From Sebastes aleutianus (lineage: Eukaryota; Chordata; Actinopteri; Perciformes; Sebastidae), in the NCBI GenBank assembly GCA_916700875.1, contig CAKAKS010000039.1, positions 7,403,544 to 7,467,543 on the forward strand: a stretch of 64,000 nucleotides of DNA, in the 5' to 3' direction. The position numbers and the translations under genes are program-made. The notes below the pieces were generated by a model that worked only from the letters and a program-made list of their open reading frames with translations, searched no databases and was not told the origin of the DNA. This document shows, in pieces, positions 1 through 12,000 of this stretch. Position 1 is the first letter of the stretch; each line of letters begins with the position of its first letter.

Positions 1-79
1 TGGAGGAAAGATTAAAAAAAAATATAAATCTGGGTTTTCTTAACAATTATTTCTGCATGTTTGACAAGATGAGAAAGTT

Positions 80-120
80 TTAAAGGAGCAGTGTGTAACA
101 ATTAGGGGAAATTAGGATCA
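80..120. mobile_element. end fragment of GCAGTGTGTAGGATTT-family element
   Basis: TTTTAAAGGAGCAGTGTGTA followed by ACAATTAGGGGAAATTAGG matches one terminus of the family also seen at 21936. It lies in the lrrk2 intron just before the first exon of the window. Confidence 0.5.
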
Positions 121-173
121 GATTAGAGCGAAGACTGAGTTTGAAGTTAAAATCATGTTATTATGTTTTTCAG

Positions 174-326
174 GCAGCCTCGGTCGTTGGGAGGTGAAGC
201 GTGCGTGTCTCGAATGGTTGTGGATAAATATGTTTACCTGAACAAAGCCGGGTCGCCAACCGTGGAGGTCTGGGATAAGAGGAGCGATAGGATGGTGGAC
301 TGCATCGACTGTGCTCAGATCATCAG
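174..326 (+). CDS. lrrk2: lrrk2 coding exon (fourth from last)
   Basis: The acceptor is TTTTTCAG at 166-173 and the donor is CAG|GTACAC at 327. The exon enters with one base completing a codon and leaves with two. It encodes the WD40 strand pair containing VVDKYVYLNKAGSPTVEVWD. An (AC)n microsatellite begins almost immediately after the donor. Confidence 0.9.
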
Positions 327-3206
327 GTACACACACATACACACACACACACACACAAAAATATACTTATTTATTATATATGTTATCAGGACTCAGTGCT
401 GTATTTTATTGTGTTTTCTTGAAAACCAAACAGGCATCATATCATCACAACACACAGGAAGTGATGTCTTTTGCTATCTGAAACAGTTGTTTCCCACCCT
501 GAATAAAAAAAAGATTAAAGTAGTTAACATTATATAATAGTTAAATAGCCACTATGGCTGAATAGAGACTATAGAGAATGAGCACCATGTGGAGAAATGT
601 GAATATCTTCTTTTATTTTAATTTAATTTGCACACATAAGAGCCAGATAATGAGAAAATAAGCAATGTGTCAGAAGAGGTCAAGAAGCCACCAGCTTATA
701 CAACGGACCTCCCCTCAATTTAAGGAGAAAGACAAACAATAACAAGAAAGGAAATATAAAAAAAACAACTCAACATCAACAGAAAATCAAAGGTGAAAGT
801 GACTATCTGACTAATAAATGATCATTTGATAGTGCAGAAACAACACCAACACATCAGTGAGCATTTAACAAGAACAATCTCTCTAAAGCCAAAAAGGATC
901 TTGGTACTTAACAACATATTTTTGCGCCCTGCATCGACAATAACAGTCTGTTTACATGTATTCTTGTTTTATATGGTACATTGACGTTTAAGAGATGTTC
1001 AGGTGTTTGTATGACAGCAGCTGTGTCTCCTCCTCTCCCTGCAGACATGACTCCGGCTGCAGAGGCAGGCGGAGCAGCTTGGTGGAGCGCTGCAGAGGCA
1101 GGCGGAGCAGCGAGGTGGAGCCGCCCACCGAGGCGGCCCCCTCCTGGGCCAGAGTGAAGGCCCTGCTGGTGCAGAGCGCTGCGACTCTCTGGATCGGCAC
1201 CAGAGGGGGCCACCTGCTGCTGCTGGAGCTCTCCAAACACCAACCGCTGCAGGTCATCGGCCCCTGCTGCGACTCCATCCGCTGCATCGCCTCTGCACTC
1301 ATAGGTGGGTGCTCGGCTTTGATTTGAATGTTTTATATGAGATTAAGAAACTTCAGACTTAAGGGTAAAGGATTATTCATGCACACACTCATTCGTCATT
1401 TAATTAGCATTTTGTTCCACAGCTTCAAGATTAACTTTGTGTCTTATTTTTATTTTCTACTGGGTTTATAAAGAAGCATTTAACCCTTAAATGTCCTCAC
1501 TAAGAAAAAAACAATGGAAACCTTTTCTCTTTGCTTTTTTAATGTCTTTGGGGTAATTATAACAACAATCAATGTGTTTTTTTTAACAGACCCCACAGTT
1601 TTTTTAATAAAGTTCTTTACCAAACGGTTGAGATGACAGTTCAGGGTAAAAGAAAAATACTTACCATGTACTACATTTACTAGTTATAGGTTAGTACACC
1701 AACATATGTCAATTTGTTATCTTGAAATTAGTAGTTTTACCAGTACTAGTATTATTTCCATGTATTTATTCTAGATATTTACCATATTCATATATATATA
1801 TTCATATCTCAGAAATGGTGAAAATCATACAGATATAATTTTTCTCATCAAATATATAATGGAATAACATTAAATATATTAACAAATTATATTAACAACA
1901 TTGAATGTTCATACGTTTTTTTATTTCATAAAAATTGTAAATGTATTTTGAAAGTTTTTTTTTATTTAGTAGTAAATAGTACATTTTAATTACATCATCT
2001 ACCTTTACCATAAAAGGACAACTGAACCGTTTGGTAGAGCACGTTTTTAGAAAATGATTTGACCCTTATTATACTTTTATTTATATCAAGTTACATAATT
2101 CTGTTCAGTAAGACCTCTCAGACTACGATATGTCAAAATAATGTGACTACCTTTGAAAATTAGACCAAACAGAGTCCTCATGTCTGGAGTAGTTTATTGT
2201 TGCTAACTTCCTGTTAGGAGGCGGACTGAAAAGGCAGTCTAGTTAAAGACACAGCGACATCTAGTGGATTATTTTAGTATAACATGTGTAAACCGACTGG
2301 TAGAGATGGCTCAATCAGGTCGAGTTAAAGCTGAAGTCGGCGAGATTGGAGCAAATATGATTAAAAAAAATGTTATTTTTATAAAACGGTCGCCATATCC
2401 TGACAGTAGTACATGAAACTGGTAACCTGAAAAAAATCATGTGCCTCCGTGTCCTCCGGTGCTCCTTATGGCATCTGCAAGATTTCACAGACTGGAGGAA
2501 AACAAGCAGTCACACATTTTTCAATAAGATATAGAGAGTAACTCAAAATGTGCTCCACCAAACGGTCAAGCAGAACATTAAAGTATTTGAGCCCAGAGTG
2601 AATTAAGGAATGCTGCAGCGGAAACACGTAGTGAGTAGGAAAATGAATGAAAACCAAAAAGGAAGGAAGTTAAAGTAAAAAAAAACACAATACTAAAGCT
2701 GGGTTTTTCTTTTGTCTTCTTTCATAGTGAGTCATGGTCTGTTGTGTGAAATAAAATGTGTGAACCACCCAGCATGCTTCTCACAGTTCGCCTGCATGTT
2801 GAATTCAATATGTCTTCTTTTCCCCCCGTTCTTTGTCGTCATTATGTTTAAATGCTGCATCTAAACGAGCCGCTGTGTCTCTACGTCTAATTTTTCATGA
2901 ATAGAAACACTAAACTGGAAGAATGTGGTGCTGGTTTTGGGCAGAAGACTTCCGCAAGACACAGATCAGTATGGTGAGTGTAATGGTTCGAGGTTTGTCC
3001 CACACTTAGTGAAAACAGTTGTCTCGCTGTGTGAGTTTCACCAAGTTGAGTGTTAACGTGTGAGTTTGTTTGCGCTCTCAGACGAGGAGTCGGTGCTGAT
3101 GGTGTGGAACAGCACGCTGCCGATGGAGGTCAAAGACCTGAACAAACACTGCGAGAAAAGAGAGCAGATCGCAGCCAAAATGAGAGAGCAGCTCCATCAT
3201 GACTGA
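174..3206 (+). CDS. lrrk2: lrrk2, 3' end: last four coding exons (WD40 domain C-terminus)
   Basis: Leucine-rich repeat kinase 2 is a large multidomain ROCO protein (armadillo/ankyrin/LRR, Roc GTPase, COR, kinase, WD40) acting on Rab GTPases at membranes. Only the end of the WD40 propeller is in the window. The joined exons 174-326, 1045-1304, 2905-2973 and 3082-3206 keep frame (607 nt) and end at TGA. Diagnostic matches to vertebrate LRRK2 include VEVWDKRSDR followed by IDCAQIIR, then ATLWIGTRGGHLLLLELS, LNWKNVVLVLG, and the C-terminal helix LNKHCEKREQIAAKMREQL. LRRK1 is less likely because the WIGTRGGHLLLL and KNVVLVLG blocks and the C-terminal helix follow LRRK2. The 5' part lies before the window. 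The loop before RVKALL is longer and more Arg/Ser-rich than in mammals and carries an internal duplication. Confidence 0.93.
329..357. repeat. (AC)n microsatellite
   Basis: About fourteen AC units with one T interruption, starting two bases after the lrrk2 donor GT. Confidence 0.95.
1045..1304 (+). CDS. lrrk2: lrrk2 coding exon (third from last)
   Basis: A pyrimidine-rich acceptor ending CCTGCAG at 1044 and a donor ATAG|GTGGGT at 1305 bound the exon. It encodes an Arg/Ser-rich loop with two CRGRRSS copies, then ARVKALLVQSAATLWIGTRG and HLLLLELSKHQPLQVIG. The loop is much more basic than its mammalian counterpart; the flanking WD40 strands are conserved. Confidence 0.92.
1058..1123 (+). repeat. 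33-bp in-frame tandem duplication inside lrrk2 exon
   Basis: Two adjacent 33-bp copies (1058-1090 and 1091-1123) match at 29 of 33 positions, with the first 21 bases identical. Each encodes eleven residues beginning CRGRRSS. The unit is a multiple of three, so the frame is kept. Confidence 0.9.
2905..2973 (+). CDS. lrrk2: lrrk2 coding exon (penultimate)
   Basis: A short exon between acceptor TGAATAG at 2904 and donor TATG|GTGAGT at 2974. It encodes TLNWKNVVLVLGRRLPQDTDQY, equivalent to the mammalian KNVMLVLG strand. Phases 1 in and 1 out match the neighbouring exons. Confidence 0.88.
3082..3206 (+). CDS. lrrk2: lrrk2 terminal coding exon
   Basis: The acceptor CGCTCTCAG ends at 3081 and the TGA stop is at 3204-3206. 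The exon encodes DEESVLMVWNSTLP and the C-terminal helix ending KMREQLHHD. This helix packs on the kinase domain in LRRK2 structures (family knowledge). The final residues differ from mammals. Confidence 0.92.
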
Positions 3207-3410
3207 GCCCACACGTATGTATGTATATGTTTTATTCCCTTTGCATCATGCATTTCAATTCATGTCTGTTTTTCATTTTATTTAAAGTTACTGTGAGGAA
3301 CTTTTAACTGGTTATGAAACAGTCTCAATTTAATAATGATGCCTCTATAAGACCTACATAAGTAAACAAGACCATCAGCGAGAAGATTGGCTATTTCTAT
3401 ATAAGTTCAG

Positions 3411-3710
3411 CAGAAATGCCTTCAGCTCAGACTCCAGCGGGGCCTCCAGTAGCGACCAGCCCCCTGCGAACAGACCCAGATCCGGCTTCGATGCTGCCTT
3501 CGACCTGCAGTCGGAGGCAGCAGCGGCTCCTCCTCCGGCCAGGAGCAGAGCTTGACCTCGCTGTTCTGCCGGTCCCCGCTGGGAGTCGACACCAACACCA
3601 CGATGCTGGAGGCCCAGGCTGTATTTCTGGGCCCGCTGGAGGGAAGGGAGGCACGGGAGAACCAGAACTAGGACTGAGCGGGGCAGACTGTCAAACCCTG
3701 CTGCAGTAAA
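3411..3710 (+). pseudogene. GC-rich block with coding-like reading in two frames (unidentified)
   Basis: This 300-bp stretch is much richer in G+C than its surroundings. One frame reads NAFSSDSSGASSSDQPPA and continues to SGFDAAFDLQSEAA before drifting. A second frame then reads GQEQSLTSLFCRSPLG and VDTNTTMLEAQAVFLGP before a stop at about 3669. Both stretches look more protein-like than the long 97-codon open frame from 3416. It could be a decayed exon, an exon with an assembly indel, or GC-rich 3'UTR. I do not recognise the product. Confidence 0.3.
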
Positions 3711-3915
3711 ATGAGAGGTTTTCTAAAGGGACTCTGGTGCTCGGAAACACTACCGCTTTACGTCCACAGGGACCGCCAAAATCATCACAAAATGAAGGTT
3801 CCTCACAGTAGCTTTAATGTTGTTGTCATGTATTTCATTTTTGCACACATTTGCCTCAATGTGGTGCATATCAATATCCAGAAATGTCTGTGATATTATC
3901 AAGATAATGATTGCC

Positions 3916-3948
<33 letters not shown>
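3916..3948. repeat. (AGT)n microsatellite
   Basis: Eleven consecutive AGT units are visible, followed by degenerate units to about 3960. Confidence 0.95.
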
Positions 3949-3951
<3 letters not shown>

Positions 3952-4173
3952 CGTGGTAGTAATAACAATACCAATTAGTTTTCATTTTTCTTTTCAGACT
4001 GTTGCGTGGAAAAGGGATCAACTCTCCAGTGGATCTATGTGTTAACAGTTCACATTGACGGGGATGTTTTACCTCATTTTCTGACAGCCATACTTACTTC
4101 CCCAGTGCACTGACCAAGAACTAATGAGGGGGGAGGGGGGGCACACTGAATGAATCAATCAATCAAAAAAAAG

Positions 4174-4179
4174 ATTAAA
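4174..4179 (+). terminator. possible lrrk2 poly(A) signal (ATTAAA)
   Basis: ATTAAA lies 968 bp after the lrrk2 stop. I saw no canonical AATAAA on the plus strand between the stop and here. This is a weak six-base call that needs transcript ends. Confidence 0.25.
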
Positions 4180-4650
4180 GAATTCCTTTTGTTGAAGATG
4201 CACTCTTATAAAATAATTTGCCATGTTTTACAAGATGAAGACAATCTTTGTAATTAGTGAGAGAGACACTTTTCTAAAAGGGACACAGATGGTCTAATTT
4301 GTGGGCTGAGAGCAGCGCAGATGTTCAGGAAGACCTCCTGCTCCTAATGAATAGAGACGTTTGTTTACCTGTAGTCTAATTTAAAAAAAAGCTAATAGAA
4401 ACTGGAAAGAAAGCCAAAGGAAAAAAAGCCTCTAAAAGTGTATATTTGATTATTTATTCTCATGTCTATATGTGTGTGTGTTTGTGTGTTTACCTGTGAG
4501 CTCAATCACTCCACATCAGTAAACAGAACGCAGGACTTCTCAAATGCTGCAGGCTTTGTACAAAGTTTTTATGTCATGTTACCTAAAGTCACTGTTTGTG
4601 ATGATCAAACTGTCAGTAAATACTATTTTATGTACTGTGATGGCTCTCTG

Positions 4651-4656
4651 TTTATT
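4651..4656 (-). terminator. possible slc6a15 poly(A) signal (AATAAA on minus strand)
   Basis: The plus strand reads TTTATT, that is AATAAA in the slc6a15 direction, about 1.0 kb past its stop. A 3'UTR of this length is plausible, but other A/T-rich candidates exist nearby (ATTAAA at 4746-4751). Confidence 0.3.
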
Positions 4657-5675
4657 TTTTCAAAGCATTATTTACAAAAGGAACCTGAAACAAACTGCCA
4701 TTCAAAGAGACAAAAGACTGACCAAAAAAATGGACCATATTTGATCTTTAATCTTGACGGGGAAAAAAAGACATCGCATTTGAAGCCATTTCATGGAAAA
4801 ATTATGTACAAAGAGGACTCACAGTCCTCACAAACATTGACAGCACATTAGTAAAAAACAAAGACACGAGAGTTAAGGATTTGAAGTACTTCTGAACCTT
4901 AAAAACATGGTGTTCTGATATCCAAACTATTAAGATAAATATATTTATAATATTTATATTATATTTACAGAATACCTTAAATATACAACGTCCATCATGT
5001 ATTCTATAAACAAATATAAATTACTTAGGCACACTTTTGTCGCAAACAATCATGGGAGTGGTTTTCAAAGGCCATCCTCTCGCTGTTTGAACTGACCTGA
5101 ACTTTCACCAAGAAAACTCTTGCATCGTTACGCCATCCAGAGCGGCTAAACTGCTACTAATCTCAGGACTAGTTAGGGGTCATAATGTACACAACCGTAT
5201 TTTACAGCAGGACTCGAAGCTGGCTGGATTTACACTGCCCACAGACACAGGTATGGTCCCAAAGATGACCTCTTGACCCCTCTCTAACCCTTCTCCTTTG
5301 CACACTCCTCTTTGCAGATTCTTGTTCAAGTAGGCCTTGTGGAGTGTCCACCTTATTGCATCTACAAGGAGGAGGGAGCAAAGGAGGAGGGAGCAGGAGC
5401 TAGAGATGAGTTTGGGACACAGCCAAGCAAATGGGTGAAGGGGGTTTAGACAAGGATGACAGTTATTCCCACACCTTTTTTTTTTTTTTTTTTTTAAAGG
5501 TGGACAGTCATATAAGGTTCAGAGACGACAAATAAGATAGCAGCTACGATATCTACAAAGAATATACAGTACAAGTGAAATATACATGTATGATACGGCC
5601 AACTAAACGCACGCAGAGGGGTGGAGGGGAGGAGTGGCCAGCCGGAGTGGCCGGGCAGGGCTTACTATAGTCAGT

Positions 5676-6056
5676 CTATAAGTCCGACTCGGGCATGTCC
5701 GGCATGTCGGCCATCAAGTAACCGATACCGTAACGGCCGTTGGGTGCGGTGTCCGCGTCAGTGCCGACACCACCGCTCTGCTTGCGGTAGATGCTGTTGC
5801 CGGGCATCGGCGAGGGCGCCTCGCTGGGCGACTTGCCTTGGATCAGGCTGGTGTCGTCGTCCTCCCCCGGCCGGGCGGTCTCCTTGATGATGCGGCCCTT
5901 CTTGTAGGAGACGCTGGAGAGGCCGGCGGTGCCGTCGTCGATGATGTTGAAGTAGCGCAGGAAGAAGACGACGGGCACGGGCAGGATGGCAATCACCACC
6001 AGGGAGATGCAGACCGCGATGCCCCATGGAGGGAAGTCCACGGTCTGCTCTTTGGC
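5676..6056 (-). CDS. slc6a15: slc6a15 coding exon 11 (TM12 and C-terminal tail)
   Basis: The minus-strand acceptor is CTTCCAG (complement at 6057-6063) and the stop TAG is at 5676-5678. The exon encodes AKEQTVDFPPWG, TM12 (WGIAVCISLVVIAILPVPVV) and the cytosolic tail with IYRKQSGG, DTAPNGRYGIGYLMAD and the end PESDL, all hallmarks of SLC6A15. Confidence 0.96.
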   Translation of the reverse strand, partial: AKEQTVDFPPWGIAVCISLVVIAILPVPVVFFLRYFNIIDDGTAGLSSVSYKKGRIIKETARPGEDDDTSLIQGKSPSEAPSPMPGNSIYRKQSGGVGTDADTAPNGRYGIGYLMADMPDMPESDL

Positions 6057-9000
6057 CTGGAAGACAGACAGGAGAAAAATGGCAAGTTGGTCATTTTTGA
6101 GTTTCCTAGTGATGACAATTTAGAGTTTAAAGAGGACCTATTACGCTTTTGTGCCTTTTTCCTTTTCCTTTAGTGTGTTCTATAATTTTTTTGTGCGTGT
6201 TAAAGGTCTGCAAAGTTACAAAGCCCAAAAACGCCTTGCTTGAAGTCCCGCCTTTTCTTCTGTAACGTGGTGATGTCACCAAGTAACACATTTGCATAAC
6301 GGCTAGTTTGGCACGACCTCAAACAAAGCTAGTTAGAGCGGAGTACGAAGAGTGCTGCTTTCTTCTGTATTCATATCATTGTAAATTTAATATCTTAATA
6401 TTCTCATTCAATCTCATTTTATAGATAGATTAACCCATTTGTGCCTGCAACTGAATTTCTTGATTTGTTAAGTGCTTTCTGGGCTTGCCTAAGCACAAAT
6501 GTGAAGAAATTTTCAAAATTGGTCAAACTGTTTGGCTGAAAATTTCGTTTTTCTTATCATACTACAGTATTTCTAGTATTTGGGCGCATGGTACTACTGT
6601 TCTTACTACTACCCATTATATTTGTAGGAAAAAACAGTAGTCCCATGTGCCCAAAGACTACATACAGTATAACTCATAACAAGTTGAATATCAAAGATAT
6701 GGACACACGCAGTGTAAAAAAAATCATATGGAAAACATTTAGTAAACCCAATGTTGGCGTTTCTGACTTTGACTATTAATAAAAGTATGATCTTTCATGT
6801 AATCTAAAAATTTCAAAGTTGTACTGTTAGATACTCTCCCAAAGTATGTCCGTACCAAATGTCAAGACTTTTGATTAATCAGAGCAAATATTGAGGCATT
6901 TTTCCTTATCATACAAAATTTAGTTTTTGGGCACAAATCTAATAATAATACTGAAAAAATAATGATAATGAAATTGTCAGTTGCAGCCCTGCTCTCAGGT
7001 GTCTACTGGAGTCTGCACTTGAAGAAAAATGATGACCAATCAATGACAGTTCACTCAGGTAAGGTGAGGCTTAGTTCAGCTGCAGGTGAACCCAATTAGC
7101 TGCTTTGATGAGCTGAGACGTTTCAGCCTCACTGTACAAATTAAAGCAGTACATGCAGGGACACTTTGTTCCATTTGGCCTTTGCTCCACTTACTTAAAA
7201 TGACTAGTTTTCTCTTGATGTGATCAAACAGGTGCTTGAATGTCTCCGTGGTAGACCACACATCCTGTTGATTGTCTGACGGTTAAAGGACGCCTGAACA
7301 TGTGAAAACTTTTCCCCCCATTTTTAGCTTCTGCCTCATTTACTTTGAACCCTTTAATTTGCTTTTTACTTGTTCCAGGTTTGGGAGAACTTCCACCCCC
7401 ATTGATCCCTCGTCCCCGGAGAGACGAGCCGGAGACGTTGACTCACCTCTTCCTGTATCCAGGCACTGTAGCTGGGCGGCGTCATGGACAGCTGGATGAA
7501 GCTGGCGCACAGGAGGACCAGCAGCAGGATGGGCGTGATGTACTTCCACATGTAGTAGTAGAAACGGTACGGCGTGAAGCCCAGCATGTCCTTCAGGTCT
7601 TCAAAGAATCTGAGGCGGGGGGAGAGAAAACAGAGCGACGCAGCAGGTGGTGAGATCAGATGTTTGTGGTAAAGAATTCACAATAGTTTCATATGTCTGC
7701 TTCATAAACCTGATGGCCTTTACATGCTGTTTATATGGTGTTTCCTGTTTGTGTTAACCACTTGAAGTCATAACTCTAACAGCTTGTTCTTATAGAAATT
7801 ACTCACAACATGTAGACATAAGTGGACAAAACCTGCCATAAGAGCAGACTGGAACCTTTTTAAGGCTATGCAGGTCTTTATACCAGGTAGAAACACAGCT
7901 TTGTGTAAAAAATGTATACATATAAATATATAATTTTAAGTTTTAATTATTGTTTGACAAAAATATTTGAAACAAAACTGCCACAAATGCAGAATGTTGT
8001 GACTGCAGTTTTGTTTTTCTTTTTTCAAGATATTAAGGCGGTCACTATCAGATTTTCACTACACGATTATCGTGGCCAAAAGAATTCACAATGGTGACGT
8101 TATCGCAATATCTGTAGGACCGTTTTTTATTACTTTATTTACATTTACATGTTACAAGAGATGAGTAATTCATAAATAAGTTGAGACAGACGCAGATGAT
8201 GGTGTTGTGTACTTACTTATCAATCCCGTAGACCCAAGCGACCGCCACGTTCTCCAGTACGACCACTATGAGCAGAGGCAGAGTAGCCGAGTAGTCGTCG
8301 AACATGGCCACATAGTAGTTCCCTGAGCGCTGAACAAACAGGAGACCGATGGAGAAGGCCAACACGCAGCATCCCACTGCAGGACAGGAGCAGGTTGTTA
8401 GTTACTCTACATACTGACAGATACGTCATAATAATACAGGTCACTCTAAAGGCTCACATTCAATGTTAGATAAGGAGGGACTGTCGTTGTTCCATGCATA
8501 CGTATATGTTTTAAACCGCATCGCTATACATCTTCATGACTAGATAGATAGATATGTTATTAATCCCAGTGGAACATTTCACCGTTACAGCAGCTTATCA
8601 AAAAAGACAAAAATATCGTGCAAAAAACTACACAATACTTATCAATACAATAAGTTATAAATATACAAAAAAAATACCAATATAAAAAAATTAGCAATAA
8701 ACAAATAACTAAAAACTAACAATATACACATTTTTTTTATCAATATAATGATTTTCAATAAACACAAATTTAGCAACATAAAACATTTGCAATACACAAA
8801 GATGTAGCAAAATAAAAATGAGTAATCAACACAATTTTTGGGATAAACAAAAATTTTGAAATAAATACAACATTTGCAATACAAACTTTAGCAATATAAA
8901 AAATTTCAATAAACAAAAATTTGCAACATAAAAAATAAAAATTAGCAATAATTTTTTTTGCAATATAAAAATTAGCAAGAAACAAAAATTTTGCAACATA

Positions 9001-12000
9001 AAAATAGCAATAAATAAAATTTAGCTATAAAAAATTAGATGTTTTTTTTACTGTACATATACAGTATGTATAATACTGTGAGGTGGACATAGTGCAAAAT
9101 TAAATGTTAAATTAAATTAGTGAAGTTATGGGTCAGATAATTTAAAGGGGGGGGGGGGGGTGAAAAGGTGTATGTGTACAGTGTGACATGAATTATTATC
9201 ATTATCCCCCCCACTTGTTCCTCGAGGAAAACGGAAAGCGATCCGGTTGTCTTTGCGACAGCGGCACCGACAATAATACTACTTGGAAACACGAGGAGGA
9301 GAAAGACTTTAAATGAATATATTTAAATTATTATTACACTAAGCCATCCATCTTTGGAGAAGTTGAAGAGTCTATTTCCTGCTTGAGTTGCTTCAGACTC
9401 AGACATCCAGGGATTATGACTAAACTAATTTAACCTCAACATTCAACATAAAAGAAGTCTGCACAGGACTTTCTGTAATCCTCCATCCGCCCTCTTTTGC
9501 AAGATTTCCTACCATTACCGCCTCCACATATCTGGTACCAAAGACATTCATTGGGACACAGGATTCACAATCCCTTTGCAAAATACTCTACAAAATACCT
9601 TTAAATTGCAGACTGGGACACTAAAAGCTGTTAGTTTGTCTTTATCTATCCTGACTTTACAGTTCAAAATGTGTGCATTTAAACTGTATTTCAGAGCGCT
9701 TCAGACACCGTTTTAGAAAGAATGTGTATTTCATTATTAATCCGATCCTTGCATGAGTTAAAGGAGAGGTACTTGGAGGTCTCTCTAACCTGTAAGAAAC
9801 TCCTTGCGGACTTTGAAAGTGTCTATCAGCGGCGTGAGGATGCCCTCGATGGTGCCGAACATGCTGCCCAGGCCGAGGTTAACCAGCATGAGGAAGAACA
9901 TGACGGACCAGAAGGGCGAGGCTGGGAAGTGGGTCATGGCCTCTGTGAAGGCGATGAAGGCCAAGCCTGTGCCTTGGACCGCCTGTTAGGGGAGAGAAGA
10001 AGAAGAAGAGGTAAGAAACAAGTAGCCAGGGCCTCTACTTTACCCCAACTCACAGTAGGTGTTCTTATATGAACCCTTATGTCTAATTCCCCTGTTTTGT
10101 AAGCTTAATGAAAACTCAACGCTCTCATCTGTTTCACATTAAAACCCTCTCAGCAGTTCAGCAGGCATAATCCCTTCCCTCTCCTGGAAAGCTTTTATTG
10201 TGAAACATTAGCAGAAAGTGTTGCATTTTAATAGCGGCTTAACATCCTAAAGTTTAAGCAGTGGAGAAGTGAGTACGACATGACCATGTTGTTGTACTGA
10301 AGTAGTAAAAGGAATAGCTTATTTGCGTTTTTCTGAGACTTAGATGAGAGGATTGATACCACTTGAACGCCTGTACAGTAAATACGAAGCTACTGCAAGC
10401 AGCTGGTTCGCTTACGGTGACTCCAGGAAGTCAATGCACCCGGCCAAGAAATAGTCCGGCACAAAACCCCCCCTGTTTAACCACAACGTGTCGCTTTTAC
10501 ACTTTAGTTTTTGTACAGAATAACAACTGAGATATAACATGTTCATTAATAGCTTTTGAGGTGCTGGTATGCAGATGTTATTATCTTTAGACAGAGTCAG
10601 GTCAGCTGTTTTCCCCACAATATCCAGTATTTGTTTAGTGGTTTTCAAACTTTTTTCAATAACGTAGCCCCTTTGAAATATTTTATTACCCCCTAACCAG
10701 TGCAAAACATTTTTGGATGAAAAGAAAATGCATTTGTTGCAACAGTTAAGCATTAAAAATGGGAATATTGAATATAAAATGAGGTTTACATTACATTTTA
10801 TATTGAACTTATCATAGTATCATTATTTTAGGATTCATGCATGATGTACATTTTTTAAATTAACATTTAAAGAATCTCACATACCCCCTGCAGTACTCCA
10901 AATTACCCCTAGGGGTATTAGTACCCCTCATTTGAGAAGCACTGTGCTTAACTACAGTAAGATGAGATAACCAGCTGCTTGCGGTGGAGATATGAGAGTG
11001 GCATCAATCTTCTCATCTAAATCTTGCCAAAACAAAAAGGTCAAACTATTTCTTTAATGCTGTAAGAAAGTACATTATATTGCATTTACCACATAAGCCA
11101 TTTTAATTACCAAGAATTCAGTTTGCTCTAATTTTTGTTTGGATTATTGTGCCATCGTTTCCATTAAAACAGTCCAACCTAAGCCCAATTGGCCGATAAT
11201 AGTGGTCCTGCCGATGTTTGTGTTGAACTCTTATGTTTTACCATATTCATGTAGATAAATGCATATTTGGCCGTGTGTGTTAAGACATGTACCTTATTGA
11301 GCTCGGCCTCAATGCTGCAGGCCTCCAGTCCCAGTTGTTCGAACTGGTCCTCCTTCACCCCTTTGATGATCTCTATCATCCGATGGTAGTCCTCAGCACT
11401 GACCTCGCTGACCTGAGAGATGTTGATGTGATGGGGGATCAGGCTCTCTTCAATGCCATTTCCCAACAAATCCACTATCTTGTTGGTGTTCCTGGAAAAA
11501 ATAAAAAATACAGGCAGAAGTTATTGACAGTAAAACAATAGTTAGTTACTTTTGCTATGCATGTCAAGCTCTCCACCGTCGCACAGCACATATGCAGTTT
11601 ACAGTGATAACGATGGCAGATTTATCACTTTAAATTCTCAGTAATTTTTCTTTTCCTTTTCTTACTAAATTAGCGTTACTGTAGCTAACTAGCATGCAAT
11701 TGTAGCTAATTTTAAAGCAGATAAACACACTATTTAACATTACGTTAATTACGTTATTGCTTGTGTGCTTGTAGTATTGCTCTTCAACATGTGGAGAAAT
11801 CCAAAGATTGACAAACCTGCAGCTGTGCCTAGTTACGGTTGCTACGCTATGATTGGGTAATCACTGTTCAGAGACGGGGTTTAGCAAATGGGACACAATT
11901 GAACTTCTTACTTCAAAATCCTTCAGAGAAAACATGTTCAGAGACTGTAACGTTGTCTAGAAGTCTAAAATATCATTTGATCAAATTCTTGCAAGAGCTT

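Larger units (their letters stand above)
3207..5675. other. convergent intergenic interval, probably both 3'UTRs
   Basis: About 2.5 kb lie between the lrrk2 stop and the slc6a15 stop on the other strand. Contents are a GC-rich coding-like block (about 3411-3710), an (AGT)n microsatellite at 3916-3948, a purine-rich G tract near 4128-4140, and a 20-base T run at 5476-5495. Much of 4.6-5.6 kb contains no repeat I recognise and may be slc6a15 3'UTR. Confidence 0.6.

Noticed and set aside
3416..3709. 97-codon open frame as a real small gene
   Set aside because: Its composition is that of a GC-rich shadow; the more protein-like readings are in the other two frames.
8642..8985. Minus-strand frames encoding Phe/Ile/Tyr/Cys-rich membrane-like peptides
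   Set aside because: They come from the A/T-rich tandem array in slc6a15 intron 8 and have no splice context.
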